Assembly: GCF_002386445.1 (NCBI RefSeq)
Contig: NZ_DGIR01000038.1
Coordinates: forward strand, 62,001 to 126,000
Source: Pseudomonas sp. UBA4617
Lineage (GTDB): Bacteria; Pseudomonadota; Gammaproteobacteria; Pseudomonadales; Pseudomonadaceae
DNA length: 64,000 nucleotides
Direction: 5' to 3'
A program made the position numbers and the translations under genes. Numbering within the stretch: position 1 is the stretch's first letter; every line of letters begins with the position of its first letter. The notes below the pieces were generated by a model. That model was not told the origin of the DNA. It worked only from the letters and a program-made list of their open reading frames with translations, and did no database searches. Positions 26,887-35,150 of the stretch are shown here, one piece after another.

Positions 26887-26938
26887 TGCCTGAACCGGCC
26901 TGTTCGCGGGCTTGCCCGCGAACAGGCCGGTTCAGGCA
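26887..26938. repeat. 25-bp perfect inverted repeat (REP-type) between convergent genes
   Basis: Arms 26887-26911 and 26914-26938 are exact reverse complements with a 2-base loop. The centre carries the GCGGGC/GCCCGC REP signature. No T tract follows either way. It may still stall RNA polymerase or protect both mRNA ends. Confidence 0.9.
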
Positions 26939-26945
26939 AGAAAGA

Positions 26946-28190
26946 TCATTCGGCAACAGCACCTTCCCCAGGTCGCTGTCCCACCACGAACCACAACGGC
27001 CACAGCGCCAGCGCCCCCGCCACACCTGCCGCCAGGGCAAAATGCAGTAAGCTGGCACCGGCACCAATCATCGCCAGCAGTGCGCCGCCCAGCCCCAGCA
27101 GGGCGATGGTGATCATCCCCAGCATGGCCGAGACCAGGCCTTTGCTCTGTTCACTGGCGAACAGCGTCATGCGGTACAGCACCGCATTGGCCACGCCAAG
27201 CCCCAGCGCATACAGCGACATGCCCGCCACCACACTGGTCACGCTCGGCCGATACCAGGTCGCGAGCACCATCAGGCCCAGGCCGGCCAGGTACGGCCAC
27301 AGCGCGCCACGTACCAGGGATGGCAGCGGGTAGCGCTCGGCGATACGATTGATGATCAGGTTGCCCAGGATCAGCCCGCCAAATACCGGCAGTTGCCACA
27401 AGGCGTATTCCAGGGTGCTCAGCCCCTCATCGTGGATCAGCAGCACTGGCGACAGGCCAATCCAGGCAATCAACGGCAGGCCGACCAGGCCCAGCGCCGC
27501 GCTGCCAGCGACAAAGCGCCGGTTGACCAGCAACTGGCCATAGCCGGCCAGCAACGGCAACAGGTGAATCGGCGTGAATGCCAGGCGCGAACCGTCCCGG
27601 CGTTCCACCCCCAGGGTTTCCGGCATCAGCCGGTACAGCAACAGCCAGGCCAGGACCGCGCCCACGGCAAAGGCCACGAACAACCAGCGCCAATCCAGCC
27701 ACTGCAGCATCAAGGTACCTACCAGCGGCCCGAGCAGGGGCGACAGCAACGCGATATTGGCCAGCAGCGCCATCATGCGCACGGCGTCTGCCTCGCTGAA
27801 GGCTTCGTTCAAGGCCGGGTAGCTGACCGTGACCACAAAGCCCAGGCCGATGCCCTGCAGCAGGCGCAACAGGTTGAACAGGCCGATGTTATCGACCCAG
27901 AAGGTTGCCAGGCAGGCAAGCCCGAAACAGGCACAACCGGTCAGCAGTAGCGGGCGCCGGCCATAGCGGTCGGCCAGCGGACCGATCAGCCACTGCAGTA
28001 ACACGCCACCCAGCAGGTACAGGTTGAGCGCGTGGGGAATGTACTCGGGGCTGGCGTTCAGGTCGCCGACCACCACCGGCATGGCCGGCATGACCGCGTC
28101 GCTGGCCAGATAGGTGAGCAGCTCGAACAGGGCCAGGGTAAGGCCGAACAACAAGGCACGCAGGGGTGTGATGTACAACAGTGGTTTCAT
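26946..28190 (-). CDS. MFS multidrug transporter, MdfA-like
   Basis: Twelve-helix major-facilitator antiporter of 414 residues. TM1 has FELLTYLASD with Glu23 and Asp31, the same 8-residue spacing as the essential Glu26/Asp34 of MdfA. The loop 2-3 motif GPLADRYGRRP is standard for the family, and motif C-like glycines lie in TM5. MdfA-type pumps export cationic and neutral drugs in exchange for protons; substrates here are unknown. The gene stands alone, with a dyad beyond its stop shared with ampG. Confidence 0.87.
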   Translation of the reverse strand: MKPLLYITPLRALLFGLTLALFELLTYLASDAVMPAMPVVVGDLNASPEYIPHALNLYLLGGVLLQWLIGPLADRYGRRPLLLTGCACFGLACLATFWVDNIGLFNLLRLLQGIGLGFVVTVSYPALNEAFSEADAVRMMALLANIALLSPLLGPLVGTLMLQWLDWRWLFVAFAVGAVLAWLLLYRLMPETLGVERRDGSRLAFTPIHLLPLLAGYGQLLVNRRFVAGSAALGLVGLPLIAWIGLSPVLLIHDEGLSTLEYALWQLPVFGGLILGNLIINRIAERYPLPSLVRGALWPYLAGLGLMVLATWYRPSVTSVVAGMSLYALGLGVANAVLYRMTLFASEQSKGLVSAMLGMITIALLGLGGALLAMIGAGASLLHFALAAGVAGALALWPLWFVVGQRPGEGAVAE

Positions 28191-28263
28191 GATGGCGTAT
28201 CGGGCATGGCAGGTGGGGTCAGGCTATATGCCAGAATTGCCGGGATATTGCTGTGAACAAGTG

Positions 28264-28297
28264 TAAAAAAAGCCGGGGCTGCAGCTTGCCCCGGCTT
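28264..28297 (-). terminator. Intrinsic terminator of mscS
   Basis: Eleven-bp stem AAAGCCGGGGC (28268-28278) with GCCCCGGCTTT (28287-28297), ending in T7 on the minus strand, 9 bases after the mscS stop. Confidence 0.95.
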
Positions 28298-28306
28298 TAT
28301 GCGGTA

Positions 28307-29149
28307 TTACTGCGTTGCAGTCTCCTGCACCACACGAATCACCCGCTGCGGGAACGGGATATCGATCCCTTCGGCCTTCAACCGGTCGCGCGCATGCTCG
28401 TTGAGCATGAACATCACGTCCCAGTAATCGGCGGTCTTGGTCCACAGGCGCAACGACACGGTAATGGCGCTGTCGCCCAGGGTGGCTACCACCGCCTGCG
28501 GCGCAGGGTCTTGCAGCACGCGTGGGTCCTGCGCCAGCTCCAGTAACACGTTGCGCGCCTTCTGCAGGTCGGCCTCGTAATCCACGCCCACATCGAACAC
28601 CACCTTGCGCGTCGGCTGGCGGTTGGTGTTGGTGATGATGCCGTTGGACAGGCTGCCGTTAGGCATGATCACGGTCTTGTTGTCACCGGTGCGCAGCACG
28701 GTGTGGAAGATCTGGATGCTGTCGACGGTGCCGGCCACGCCCTGCGCCTCGATCCAGTCACCGATGCGGAACGGACGGAACATCAGAATCAGCACGCCCC
28801 CGGCGAAGTTCGCCAGGCTGCCTTGCAAGGCCAGGCCAATGGCCAGGCCGGCGGCACCGATGGCGGCAACGAACGAGGTGGTCTCGATACCGATCATCGA
28901 CGCCACGCTGACCAGCAGCAGCACCTTCAGCACGATGTTCGACAGGGTGCTGATGAAGCCCTGCAGCGCCAGGTCGGCGTTGCGCAGGCCGACCAGCTTG
29001 CCCAGGCGGGCGCTGACCTTGTTGATGATCCACCAGCCGACCGCCAGGGTCAGCAATGCCAGCAGCACGCGACTGCCGTATTCCATGATCAAGGGAATCC
29101 AGGTCTGCGATTGGCGGACCAGCTGATCGACTTCAGCGTTCAAATCCAT
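28307..29149 (-). CDS. mscS: Small-conductance mechanosensitive channel MscS
   Basis: Inner-membrane channel of 280 residues that opens under membrane tension to release solutes on osmotic downshock. Three N-terminal helices are visible, with the pore helix TM3 rich in Gly/Ala (GAAGLAIGLALQGSLANFAG), followed by the cytosolic beta domain (RPFRIGDWIEAQGVAGTV) and an alpha/beta vestibule. Size and order match E. coli MscS (286). I use ATG 29149 because AGGAG lies 6 bases before it; an ATG two codons earlier abuts the ribosome-binding site. Confidence 0.93.
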   Translation of the reverse strand: MDLNAEVDQLVRQSQTWIPLIMEYGSRVLLALLTLAVGWWIINKVSARLGKLVGLRNADLALQGFISTLSNIVLKVLLLVSVASMIGIETTSFVAAIGAAGLAIGLALQGSLANFAGGVLILMFRPFRIGDWIEAQGVAGTVDSIQIFHTVLRTGDNKTVIMPNGSLSNGIITNTNRQPTRKVVFDVGVDYEADLQKARNVLLELAQDPRVLQDPAPQAVVATLGDSAITVSLRLWTKTADYWDVMFMLNEHARDRLKAEGIDIPFPQRVIRVVQETATQ

Positions 29150-29263
29150 ATTCATCTCCTGATGCCGAGCGGCAAGTACACGGTAGAACAGGCCGCGCAT
29201 GTTTGCGCAGCCCGGGGCCCATGGACATCATTTTGCCAATGCGGGTTCCGGTTGGCTCCTGCA

Positions 29264-29749
29264 TCAGTCGCGGAAGTTGTTGAACTGCAGCGGCATGTCG
29301 AATTCCTTGGTGCGCAGCAGGGCAATGGCTTCCTGCAGGTCGTCACGCTTCTTGCCGGTAACACGTACCTGCTCACCCTGGATCGCGGCCTGGACCTTGA
29401 GCTTGCCGTCCTTGATGGTGGCGACGATCTTCTTGGCCAGGTCCTTGTCGATGCCTTCGCGGAACTTGGCTTCCTGTTTCTTTTCCTTGCCCGAGGCGTA
29501 CGGGTCCTTGGTTTCCAGGCACTTCACGTCGATCTTGCGCTTGACCAGCGCCAGGCGCAGGATTTCCAGCATCGCTTCGAGCTGGAACTCTTCCTCGGCG
29601 GTGAGCACCACGGTCTGCTCCTTGTCCTTGAACTCGAAGCTGCCCTTGCCCTTGAGGTCGTAGCGGCGGTCCAGGTCCTTGATGGCGTTGTCGACCGCGT
29701 TCTGCACTTCGTGCTTGTCCAGTTCCGATACCACGTCGAACGAAGGCAT
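29264..29749 (-). CDS. yajQ: YajQ-family nucleotide-binding protein
   Basis: Cytosolic protein of 161 residues of the YajQ family (two ferredoxin-like halves). Start MPSFDVVSELDKHEVQNAV and end LPLQFNNFRD-type (MPLQFNNFRD here) are conserved across proteobacteria. In Xanthomonas and some others YajQ binds cyclic-di-GMP and acts with a LysR regulator; whether this applies here is not known. GGGAG lies 8 bases before ATG 29749. It is divergent from panE. Confidence 0.93.
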   Translation of the reverse strand: MPSFDVVSELDKHEVQNAVDNAIKDLDRRYDLKGKGSFEFKDKEQTVVLTAEEEFQLEAMLEILRLALVKRKIDVKCLETKDPYASGKEKKQEAKFREGIDKDLAKKIVATIKDGKLKVQAAIQGEQVRVTGKKRDDLQEAIALLRTKEFDMPLQFNNFRD

Positions 29750-29803
29750 GGTTGTTCTCCCAAAATAAAAGCGCGCTCAGGCTGAAGATGGAGCGCGCTG
29801 GGT

Positions 29804-29833
29804 TTGACGGTTAAAATGCGGGCTCATTATAAC
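29804..29833 (+). promoter_or_regulatory. Sigma-70 promoter of panE
   Basis: TTGACG (29804-29809), 18-base spacer, TATAAC (29828-29833). Start is expected near 29840, leaving only about 10 bases before the panE ATG at 29850, with no ribosome-binding site. Confidence 0.7.
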
Positions 29834-29849
29834 GGGTTGCGAAACGCAT

Positions 29850-30767
29850 ATGAGCAGCACCTGGCATATTCTCGGCGCCGGTAGCCTGGGCAGCCTGTGG
29901 GCCTGCCGCCTGGCGCGCGCAGGCAAGGCAGTGCGCCTGATCCTGCGCGACGGGCAACGCTTGCAGGCCTACCAGCAGGCCGGCGGCCTGACCTTGGTGG
30001 AACAGGACCAGCAACGCCACTACGCCATCCCTGCCGAAACCGCGCAGGCTCACGGCCCGATCCACCGCCTGCTGGTGGCCTGCAAGGCCTACGACGCCGC
30101 CCCGGCGATAGCCGGCGTGGCAGCGCGGCTGGCCGATGACGCCGAGGTAGTGCTGTTGCAGAATGGCCTGGGCAGCCAGGACGAGGTGGCCGACCTGGTC
30201 CCCCACGTGCGTTGCATCTTCGCCTCCAGTACCGAAGGTGCGTTCCGCGAGGGCGACTGGCAGGTACGGTTTGCCGGCCACGGTTTCAACTGGCTGGGCG
30301 ACCCGCGCAACCCCGCGGTCCCGGCCTGGTTCGATGACCTGCACGAAGCCGCCATCCCTGGCAAATGGACGGTGGACATTGTCACCCGCCTGTGGCGCAA
30401 ACTGGCACTCAATTGCGCCATCAACCCGCTGACCGTACTGCACGACTGCCAGAACGGCGGCCTGCTGGGGCACCTGGGCGAAGTGGACGCAGTGTGCGCC
30501 GAGCTGGCCCGGCTGCTGCGCCACTGCGGCCAGCCGGAGGCGGCGGTTGAACTGAACGAGGAAGTCCAGCGGGTGATCGTCGCCACCGCAGCCAACTACT
30601 CTTCCATGTACCAGGACGTTCGCGCCGGCCGCCGCACCGAGGTGCATTACCTGCTCGGCCACGCCTGCCGCGCCGCCGGCCGTCATCGCCTGCAATTGCC
30701 AGCGCTGGAACACCTGCAGCAGCGCCTGGTCGATAACCTGCGCATGCGTGGCTTGCCCTGCGACTGA
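29850..30767 (+). CDS. panE: 2-dehydropantoate 2-reductase
   Basis: NADPH-dependent reductase of 305 residues (ketopantoate to pantoate, vitamin B5 and CoA synthesis). The nucleotide-binding loop ILGAGSLGSLWACRLA opens the protein; the catalytic lysine region reads LVACKAYD and the later KLALNCAINPLTVL is the second conserved block. ATG 29850 has no clear ribosome-binding site, and the upstream promoter would leave only about 10 bases of leader, so translation may be nearly leaderless. The gene order yajQ-panE-histidine kinase is as in P. aeruginosa. Confidence 0.92.
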   Translation: MSSTWHILGAGSLGSLWACRLARAGKAVRLILRDGQRLQAYQQAGGLTLVEQDQQRHYAIPAETAQAHGPIHRLLVACKAYDAAPAIAGVAARLADDAEVVLLQNGLGSQDEVADLVPHVRCIFASSTEGAFREGDWQVRFAGHGFNWLGDPRNPAVPAWFDDLHEAAIPGKWTVDIVTRLWRKLALNCAINPLTVLHDCQNGGLLGHLGEVDAVCAELARLLRHCGQPEAAVELNEEVQRVIVATAANYSSMYQDVRAGRRTEVHYLLGHACRAAGRHRLQLPALEHLQQRLVDNLRMRGLPCD

Positions 30768-30805
30768 CGCGGCCCTTTCAACCGGATAAGGACATTGCCT
30801 CGCCC

Positions 30806-32836
30806 ATGACCATGCGCCAACGCCTGGAAAACCTCCCGGTCGGGCAGAAGCTGCTGGCGGCCCTGCTGGTACTACTGGTGACCATCCTGCTGGTGGCCAA
30901 CCTCACTTTCATCAGCGCCGCCTACTGGATCACCCAGGAGAGCATGGCGCCCCAGGCGCTGCACACCATCGGCCGGCTGGTGGCCAACCCGCAGCTGGCA
31001 GCCCGCGCCGGCGACAACCCGGACGCCGCCAGCGCCCTGCTCAAGGAGTTGGACAGCTACACGCCGCTGCGCGCCGCCGCCGTCTACGGTGGCGACGGCC
31101 GCATGCTGGCGCAGTTGCAGCATGGCGAGCCGCTGCCCCTGCCCAAGCGTTTTCGCAACATCGATGGCTGGCGCCTGATGGAATTTCGCAGTACCCAGCT
31201 GATCCGCATGCCGCGCGAGGCCAACCCGCCGGCCCACCTGCTGCTGGTGGCCAGCAGCGAGCTGCCTACTGCCTTCTACACCGGCACTCTCAGCGCCAGC
31301 CTGGCCATTCTGGTGTTCAGCATCCTGCTGTGGATCTTCATTGCCCGGCAGATAAAACGCCTGATCACCCAGCCGATCAACCAGCTCGAGGAACTCAGCC
31401 GCCAGGTCACCCGCGAAGAAAGCTACTCCCTGCGCGCCCAGCGTGGCAACGACGACGAAATCGGCAGCCTCGCCGAAGCGTTCAACACCATGCTTTCACG
31501 CATCGAAGCCCGCGAACAGCAGCTCAAGCGCACCCGCGACGAGTTTCAGGAAGCCTATGACCAGGCCCAGGGCCTGGCTGAGGAAACCCGCCACACCAAC
31601 CGCAAGCTGGAGCTGGAAGTCCAGGTGCGCAGCAAGATCGAGAAAAAGCTCACCGGTTTCCAGAACTACCTCAACAGCATCATCGACTCGATGCCCTCGG
31701 CGCTGATCGCCCTTGACGAGCAGCTCTACGTGACCCAGTGGAACCATGAAGCCACGGTGCTTTCCGGCACGCCACTGGACGAGGCGCTGAACCAGCCGAT
31801 CTTCATTGCCTTCGAACCGCTCAAGCCGTTCCTGCCGCAACTGAAGGAAACCGTGGAAAAGCACCGGGTGGCGAAGATCGAGCGGGTCACCTGGCCCAAG
31901 GGCGACGACCTGCGCCACTATGCCCTGACCTTCTACCCATTGACCGGCGGCGGTGGCCGTGGCGTGGTCATCCGCATCGACGACATCACCCAGCGCCTGT
32001 CGCTGGAAGAAATGATGGTGCAATCGGAGAAAATGCTTTCGGTCGGCGGCCTGGCCGCCGGCATGGCCCACGAGATCAACAACCCGCTGGGCGCGATCCT
32101 GCATAATGTGCAGAACATCCGCCGGCGCCTGTCGCCAGAGCTGCCGCGCAACCTCGAGCAGGCCGAAGAGCTGGGCATAGACCTGGTTACGGTAAACCGC
32201 TACCTGGACAGCCGCGATGTACCGCAATTGCTTGACGGCATCCAGCAGGCCGGCGCCCGGGCGGCGAAAATCGTCACCCACATGCTCAGCTTCAGCCGCC
32301 GCAGCAACCGCCAGCTGGCGCCGTGCGACCTGCCGGCACTGATCGACCAGGCGGTAGAGATTGCCGGCAACGACTTCGACCTGGCCATCGGCTTCGACTT
32401 CAAGGGCACGGCCATCGTACGCCAGTTCGACCCGGAACTGGGCCCGGTGCCATGCACCGCCAACGAACTGGAGCAGGTGCTGCTCAACCTGTTGAAGAAC
32501 GCCGCCCAGGCCATCCACCAGCGGTCGAAGCCGAGCGAGCCCGGGCGTATCATCCTGCGCACCCGGCTTAACCCGCCGTGGGCGGAAATCCAGGTCGAGG
32601 ACAACGGCGTCGGCATGCCCGAAGGGGTGCGCAAGCGTACCTTCGAGCCTTTCTTCACCACCAAGGACATCGGCCAGGGCACCGGGCTGGGCCTGTCGGT
32701 TTCGTACTTCATCATCACCAATAACCACAAGGGGCAGATGGAAGTGCAGTCCACGCCCGGCCAGGGCACCTGCTTCACCCTGCGTCTGCCCCTTGCCCAG
32801 CCGGCCGCGATTGCGCCGGCCACAACGGAGGCATGA
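30806..32836 (+). CDS. Sensor histidine kinase with HAMP and PAS domains
   Basis: Membrane sensor kinase of 676 residues. TM1 is at about 17-41, then a periplasmic domain of about 115 residues, TM2 at about 161-181, HAMP to about 235, a coiled coil (235-285), a PAS domain (about 286-395), the H-box AAGMAHEINNPLGA with His422, and an ATPase domain (NGVGMPEG, GQGTGLGLSVSY). The HEINNPL type H-box is that of NtrB-like kinases. No response regulator gene is adjacent, so it is an orphan whose partner lies elsewhere. A cobalamin adenosyltransferase gene starts one base after its stop, an odd pairing that suggests coupled translation. Signal unknown. Confidence 0.9.
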   Translation: MTMRQRLENLPVGQKLLAALLVLLVTILLVANLTFISAAYWITQESMAPQALHTIGRLVANPQLAARAGDNPDAASALLKELDSYTPLRAAAVYGGDGRMLAQLQHGEPLPLPKRFRNIDGWRLMEFRSTQLIRMPREANPPAHLLLVASSELPTAFYTGTLSASLAILVFSILLWIFIARQIKRLITQPINQLEELSRQVTREESYSLRAQRGNDDEIGSLAEAFNTMLSRIEAREQQLKRTRDEFQEAYDQAQGLAEETRHTNRKLELEVQVRSKIEKKLTGFQNYLNSIIDSMPSALIALDEQLYVTQWNHEATVLSGTPLDEALNQPIFIAFEPLKPFLPQLKETVEKHRVAKIERVTWPKGDDLRHYALTFYPLTGGGGRGVVIRIDDITQRLSLEEMMVQSEKMLSVGGLAAGMAHEINNPLGAILHNVQNIRRRLSPELPRNLEQAEELGIDLVTVNRYLDSRDVPQLLDGIQQAGARAAKIVTHMLSFSRRSNRQLAPCDLPALIDQAVEIAGNDFDLAIGFDFKGTAIVRQFDPELGPVPCTANELEQVLLNLLKNAAQAIHQRSKPSEPGRIILRTRLNPPWAEIQVEDNGVGMPEGVRKRTFEPFFTTKDIGQGTGLGLSVSYFIITNNHKGQMEVQSTPGQGTCFTLRLPLAQPAAIAPATTEA

Positions 32837-32837
32837 C

Positions 32838-33404
32838 ATGGGCTATCGCCTGTCGAAGATCTATACGCGCACTGGCGACAAGGGCGAGACCGGGCTGGGC
32901 GATGGCCGCCGCGTACCTAAGGACCACCCGCGGATCGAGGCGATCGGCGAGGTGGACAGCCTGAACAGCCAATTGGGGTTGCTGCTGGCAGGGCTGGCCG
33001 AACAAGGGTTGGACGAAGTGAGCCAGGTGCTAGCGCCCTGCCAGCATCGCTTGTTCGACCTGGGGGGTGAGCTGGCCATGCCCAGTTACCAGGCACTGGA
33101 CACGGCGGAGGTGGAACGTCTGGAAGCCGCGATCGATGTGTGGAACGAAGAACTGGGGCCGCTGAAGGACTTCATCCTGCCCAGTGGCTCGGCCCTGGTG
33201 GCACAGGCGCATGTGTGCCGGAGCCTGGCGCGCAGCGCGGAGCGGCGGTGTCAGCATTTGAATGCCGAGGAGCCATTGCCGGGGGTTGGGTTGGCGTATA
33301 TCAACCGGCTATCCGACCTGCTGTTCGTGGCGGCACGGATCATCGGGCGGCGGCAGGGGGTTGCCGAAGTGTTGTGGCAGCCTGCGGCCAAATCTGAAGG
33401 CTGA
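32838..33404 (+). CDS. ATP:cob(I)alamin adenosyltransferase, PduO type
   Basis: Enzyme of 188 residues that transfers adenosine from ATP to cobalamin to make coenzyme B12. The N-terminal ATP site TRTGDKGETGLGDGRR and the conserved block RSLARSAERR are typical of PduO-type transferases, and Asp/Asn-rich EVDSLNSQLG is also conserved. ATG 32838 is preceded by GGAGG (32827-32831) and lies one base after the kinase stop. A stem-loop follows the stop. Confidence 0.92.
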   Translation: MGYRLSKIYTRTGDKGETGLGDGRRVPKDHPRIEAIGEVDSLNSQLGLLLAGLAEQGLDEVSQVLAPCQHRLFDLGGELAMPSYQALDTAEVERLEAAIDVWNEELGPLKDFILPSGSALVAQAHVCRSLARSAERRCQHLNAEEPLPGVGLAYINRLSDLLFVAARIIGRRQGVAEVLWQPAAKSEG

Positions 33405-33410
33405 GATGGT

Positions 33411-33429
33411 GGGGCTGCTTTGCAGCCCC
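33411..33429. terminator. Weak stem-loop between convergent genes
   Basis: GGGGCTGC (33411-33418) with GCAGCCCC (33422-33429) and a 3-base loop between the cobalamin transferase and Nudix-ThiE genes. There is no T tract on either side, so function as terminator is uncertain. Confidence 0.45.
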
Positions 33430-33442
33430 AGTTACCGGCGGC

Positions 33443-34387
33443 TCAAATTTCCGGCCAGAACGCTCGAATCCCGGCCACACCCTGCGCCCCGGCAGCCCAG
33501 GCCTGCTCCCGCTCACCTGGCCCAACCCCACCCAGCAGGTAGACCGGCCTGTTGAACCCGGCAACCATCCGCTGCGCTTCGTCCCACCCCAGCGGCACGG
33601 CGTCAGGGTGAGTCTGGGTCGCCTGCACTGGCGACAAGGTCACGAAGTCGACACCCATCTGTTCCGCCAGCGCCAGCTCTTCAGCGCTATGGCAGGAAGC
33701 AGCCAGCCAACGCTCACGGGGGAACGGCCGGCCATTGGGCGCATACTTGCGCAATTGTGCGGCGGTCAGGTGCCAGCCCGCCGAAGGAAAGTCGCCCAGC
33801 CATTCCAGTGGCCCCTTGAGCATCAGCTGTGCCTTGCCGGCGCACAGCCCGACCGCGTCCACCGCCACGTCGCGGTACTTGGGGTCGTACATGTCCGGCG
33901 CACGCAACTGGATCAGGCGCATGCCACCGGCCACGGCCTTCTGGATACCCTTGAGCAACTGCGGCACTTCCAGGCCATCCGGGGTGATCAGGTACTGGTC
34001 CGGCAGGCGTGCGGCGGCAACGATCGGCTTGTTGGCCTCGGGGAATTCGTATTGCGCCAGATCGCGCGGGGCAACCCAAGCCAGCGGCTGACCCTCGGCG
34101 CCATGCGGTTCACCGGTAAACGCCTCGACTTCACGAACGTCCAGCAGCACCTGTTTGTCCGGGTAATCGTGGCTGACCTTGATCAGCGCGCGCGAACGGC
34201 TCACCTCGATGCCCAGCTCTTCGCGCAACTCACGGGACAGCGCCGCCTCGACGCCTTCGCCCTCCTCCACCTTGCCACCGGGAAACTCCCACAATCCGCC
34301 CTGATGCTGGGTATCGGCGCGGCGCGCGATCAGGATGCGGCCATCGCTACCGCGAATGACGGCTGCTACAACATGAATCCGTTTCAC
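33443..34387 (-). CDS. Nudix hydrolase (MutT) fused to a ThiE-like domain
   Basis: Two-domain protein of 314 residues. Residues 1-130 are a MutT-type Nudix hydrolase with the box GGKVEEGEGVEAALSRELRE then ELGIE (about 37-61), which clears oxidised nucleotides such as 8-oxo-dGTP. Residues about 135-314 resemble thiamine phosphate synthase (LKGIQKAVAGGMRLIQLRAP, WLAASCHSAEELALAEQMG, VYLLGGVGP). This fusion is common in Pseudomonas; whether the ThiE-like half still makes thiamine phosphate is doubtful. The ATG overlaps the stop of the glutathione-transferase gene by 4 bases. Confidence 0.9.
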   Translation of the reverse strand: MKRIHVVAAVIRGSDGRILIARRADTQHQGGLWEFPGGKVEEGEGVEAALSRELREELGIEVSRSRALIKVSHDYPDKQVLLDVREVEAFTGEPHGAEGQPLAWVAPRDLAQYEFPEANKPIVAAARLPDQYLITPDGLEVPQLLKGIQKAVAGGMRLIQLRAPDMYDPKYRDVAVDAVGLCAGKAQLMLKGPLEWLGDFPSAGWHLTAAQLRKYAPNGRPFPRERWLAASCHSAEELALAEQMGVDFVTLSPVQATQTHPDAVPLGWDEAQRMVAGFNRPVYLLGGVGPGEREQAWAAGAQGVAGIRAFWPEI

Positions 34388-35016
34388 CCTTCACGCTCCG
34401 CCAGGCCAGCCCGTTGCCAGGCCTGGAAGGCCGGCCATTGATAAATGGTCTCGATATAGGCCGCCGCCTCGGCGGGCACTTCCACGCGGTAGGTGCGCAG
34501 GCGCACGGCCACCGGGGCGAAGAAAGCATCGGCCAGGCTCGGCTTGCCGAACAGGAACGGGCCGCTTTCCTTGGCTACCAAGCGGCATTCGGACCACAGC
34601 GCAACGACACGGTCGATATCGATTTGTACCTCCAGCGGCACGCTGTCCAGCGCCTGGTCGCGCGAAAGGTCGAACGGCATGGCACTGCGCAGGGCGAGGA
34701 AGCCGCTATGCATCTGCGCGCAGGCCGAGCGGGCCTGCGCCCGGGCAGCCATGTCGGCAGGCCACAGCTGGGCCTCGGGGTGGCGTTCGTTGAGGTATTC
34801 GGCGATGGCCAGCGAGTCGGCGATCACCCCGTGCTCGGTCTTCAGCAGCGGCACCTTGCCGGTGGCGGAGAATGCCAGGATGCGCTGACGGGTGTCAGGC
34901 TGCTTGAGCCTGATCAGGGTTTCTTCGTAGGGCACGCCAGCCAGTTCGAGGGCGAGTGCGCCGCGCAGCGACCAGGAGGAATACAGCTTGTCGCCGATAA
35001 TCAATTGATAGCTCAT
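34384..35016 (-). CDS. Glutathione S-transferase family protein
   Basis: Cytosolic protein of 210 residues with a thioredoxin-like N-terminal domain (MSYQLIIGDKLYSSWSLRG; Ser in the SSWS site, then TGKVPLLKTEHGVIADSLAI) and a helical C-terminal domain. It conjugates or reduces with glutathione; substrate unknown. The start at 35016 is set by homology-type opening; a longer frame runs into a REP element. The next gene, the Nudix fusion, overlaps by 4 bases. Confidence 0.88.
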   Translation of the reverse strand: MSYQLIIGDKLYSSWSLRGALALELAGVPYEETLIRLKQPDTRQRILAFSATGKVPLLKTEHGVIADSLAIAEYLNERHPEAQLWPADMAARAQARSACAQMHSGFLALRSAMPFDLSRDQALDSVPLEVQIDIDRVVALWSECRLVAKESGPFLFGKPSLADAFFAPVAVRLRTYRVEVPAEAAAYIETIYQWPAFQAWQRAGLAEREG

Positions 35017-35060
35017 GGTTCGGCTCCATGTATCTGGGGATTCTGGGGCTGTTTTGCCGC

Positions 35061-35127
35061 CTTTTCGCGGGTAAATCCGATACAAGGACCGTAAAGCCCC
35101 TGTACGAGCGGATTTGCCCGCGAAAGG
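35061..35127. repeat. REP-type inverted repeat upstream of the transferase gene
   Basis: Arms 35061-35079 and 35109-35127, 19 bp with a wobble and one mismatch, around a 29-base spacer. They carry the TTCGCGGGTAAATCCG core. The right arm overlaps the argJ terminator, so the two form one composite element. Confidence 0.75.
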
Positions 35128-35142
35128 GCCGCAAAGCGGCCC
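35124..35142 (-). terminator. Intrinsic terminator of argJ
   Basis: GGGCCGC/GCGGCCC stem (35126-35132 with 35136-35142), 3-base loop, then TTTC on the minus strand, 8 bases after the argJ stop. Identical to the fxsA terminator stem. Confidence 0.7.
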
Positions 35143-35150
35143 CATTTACA

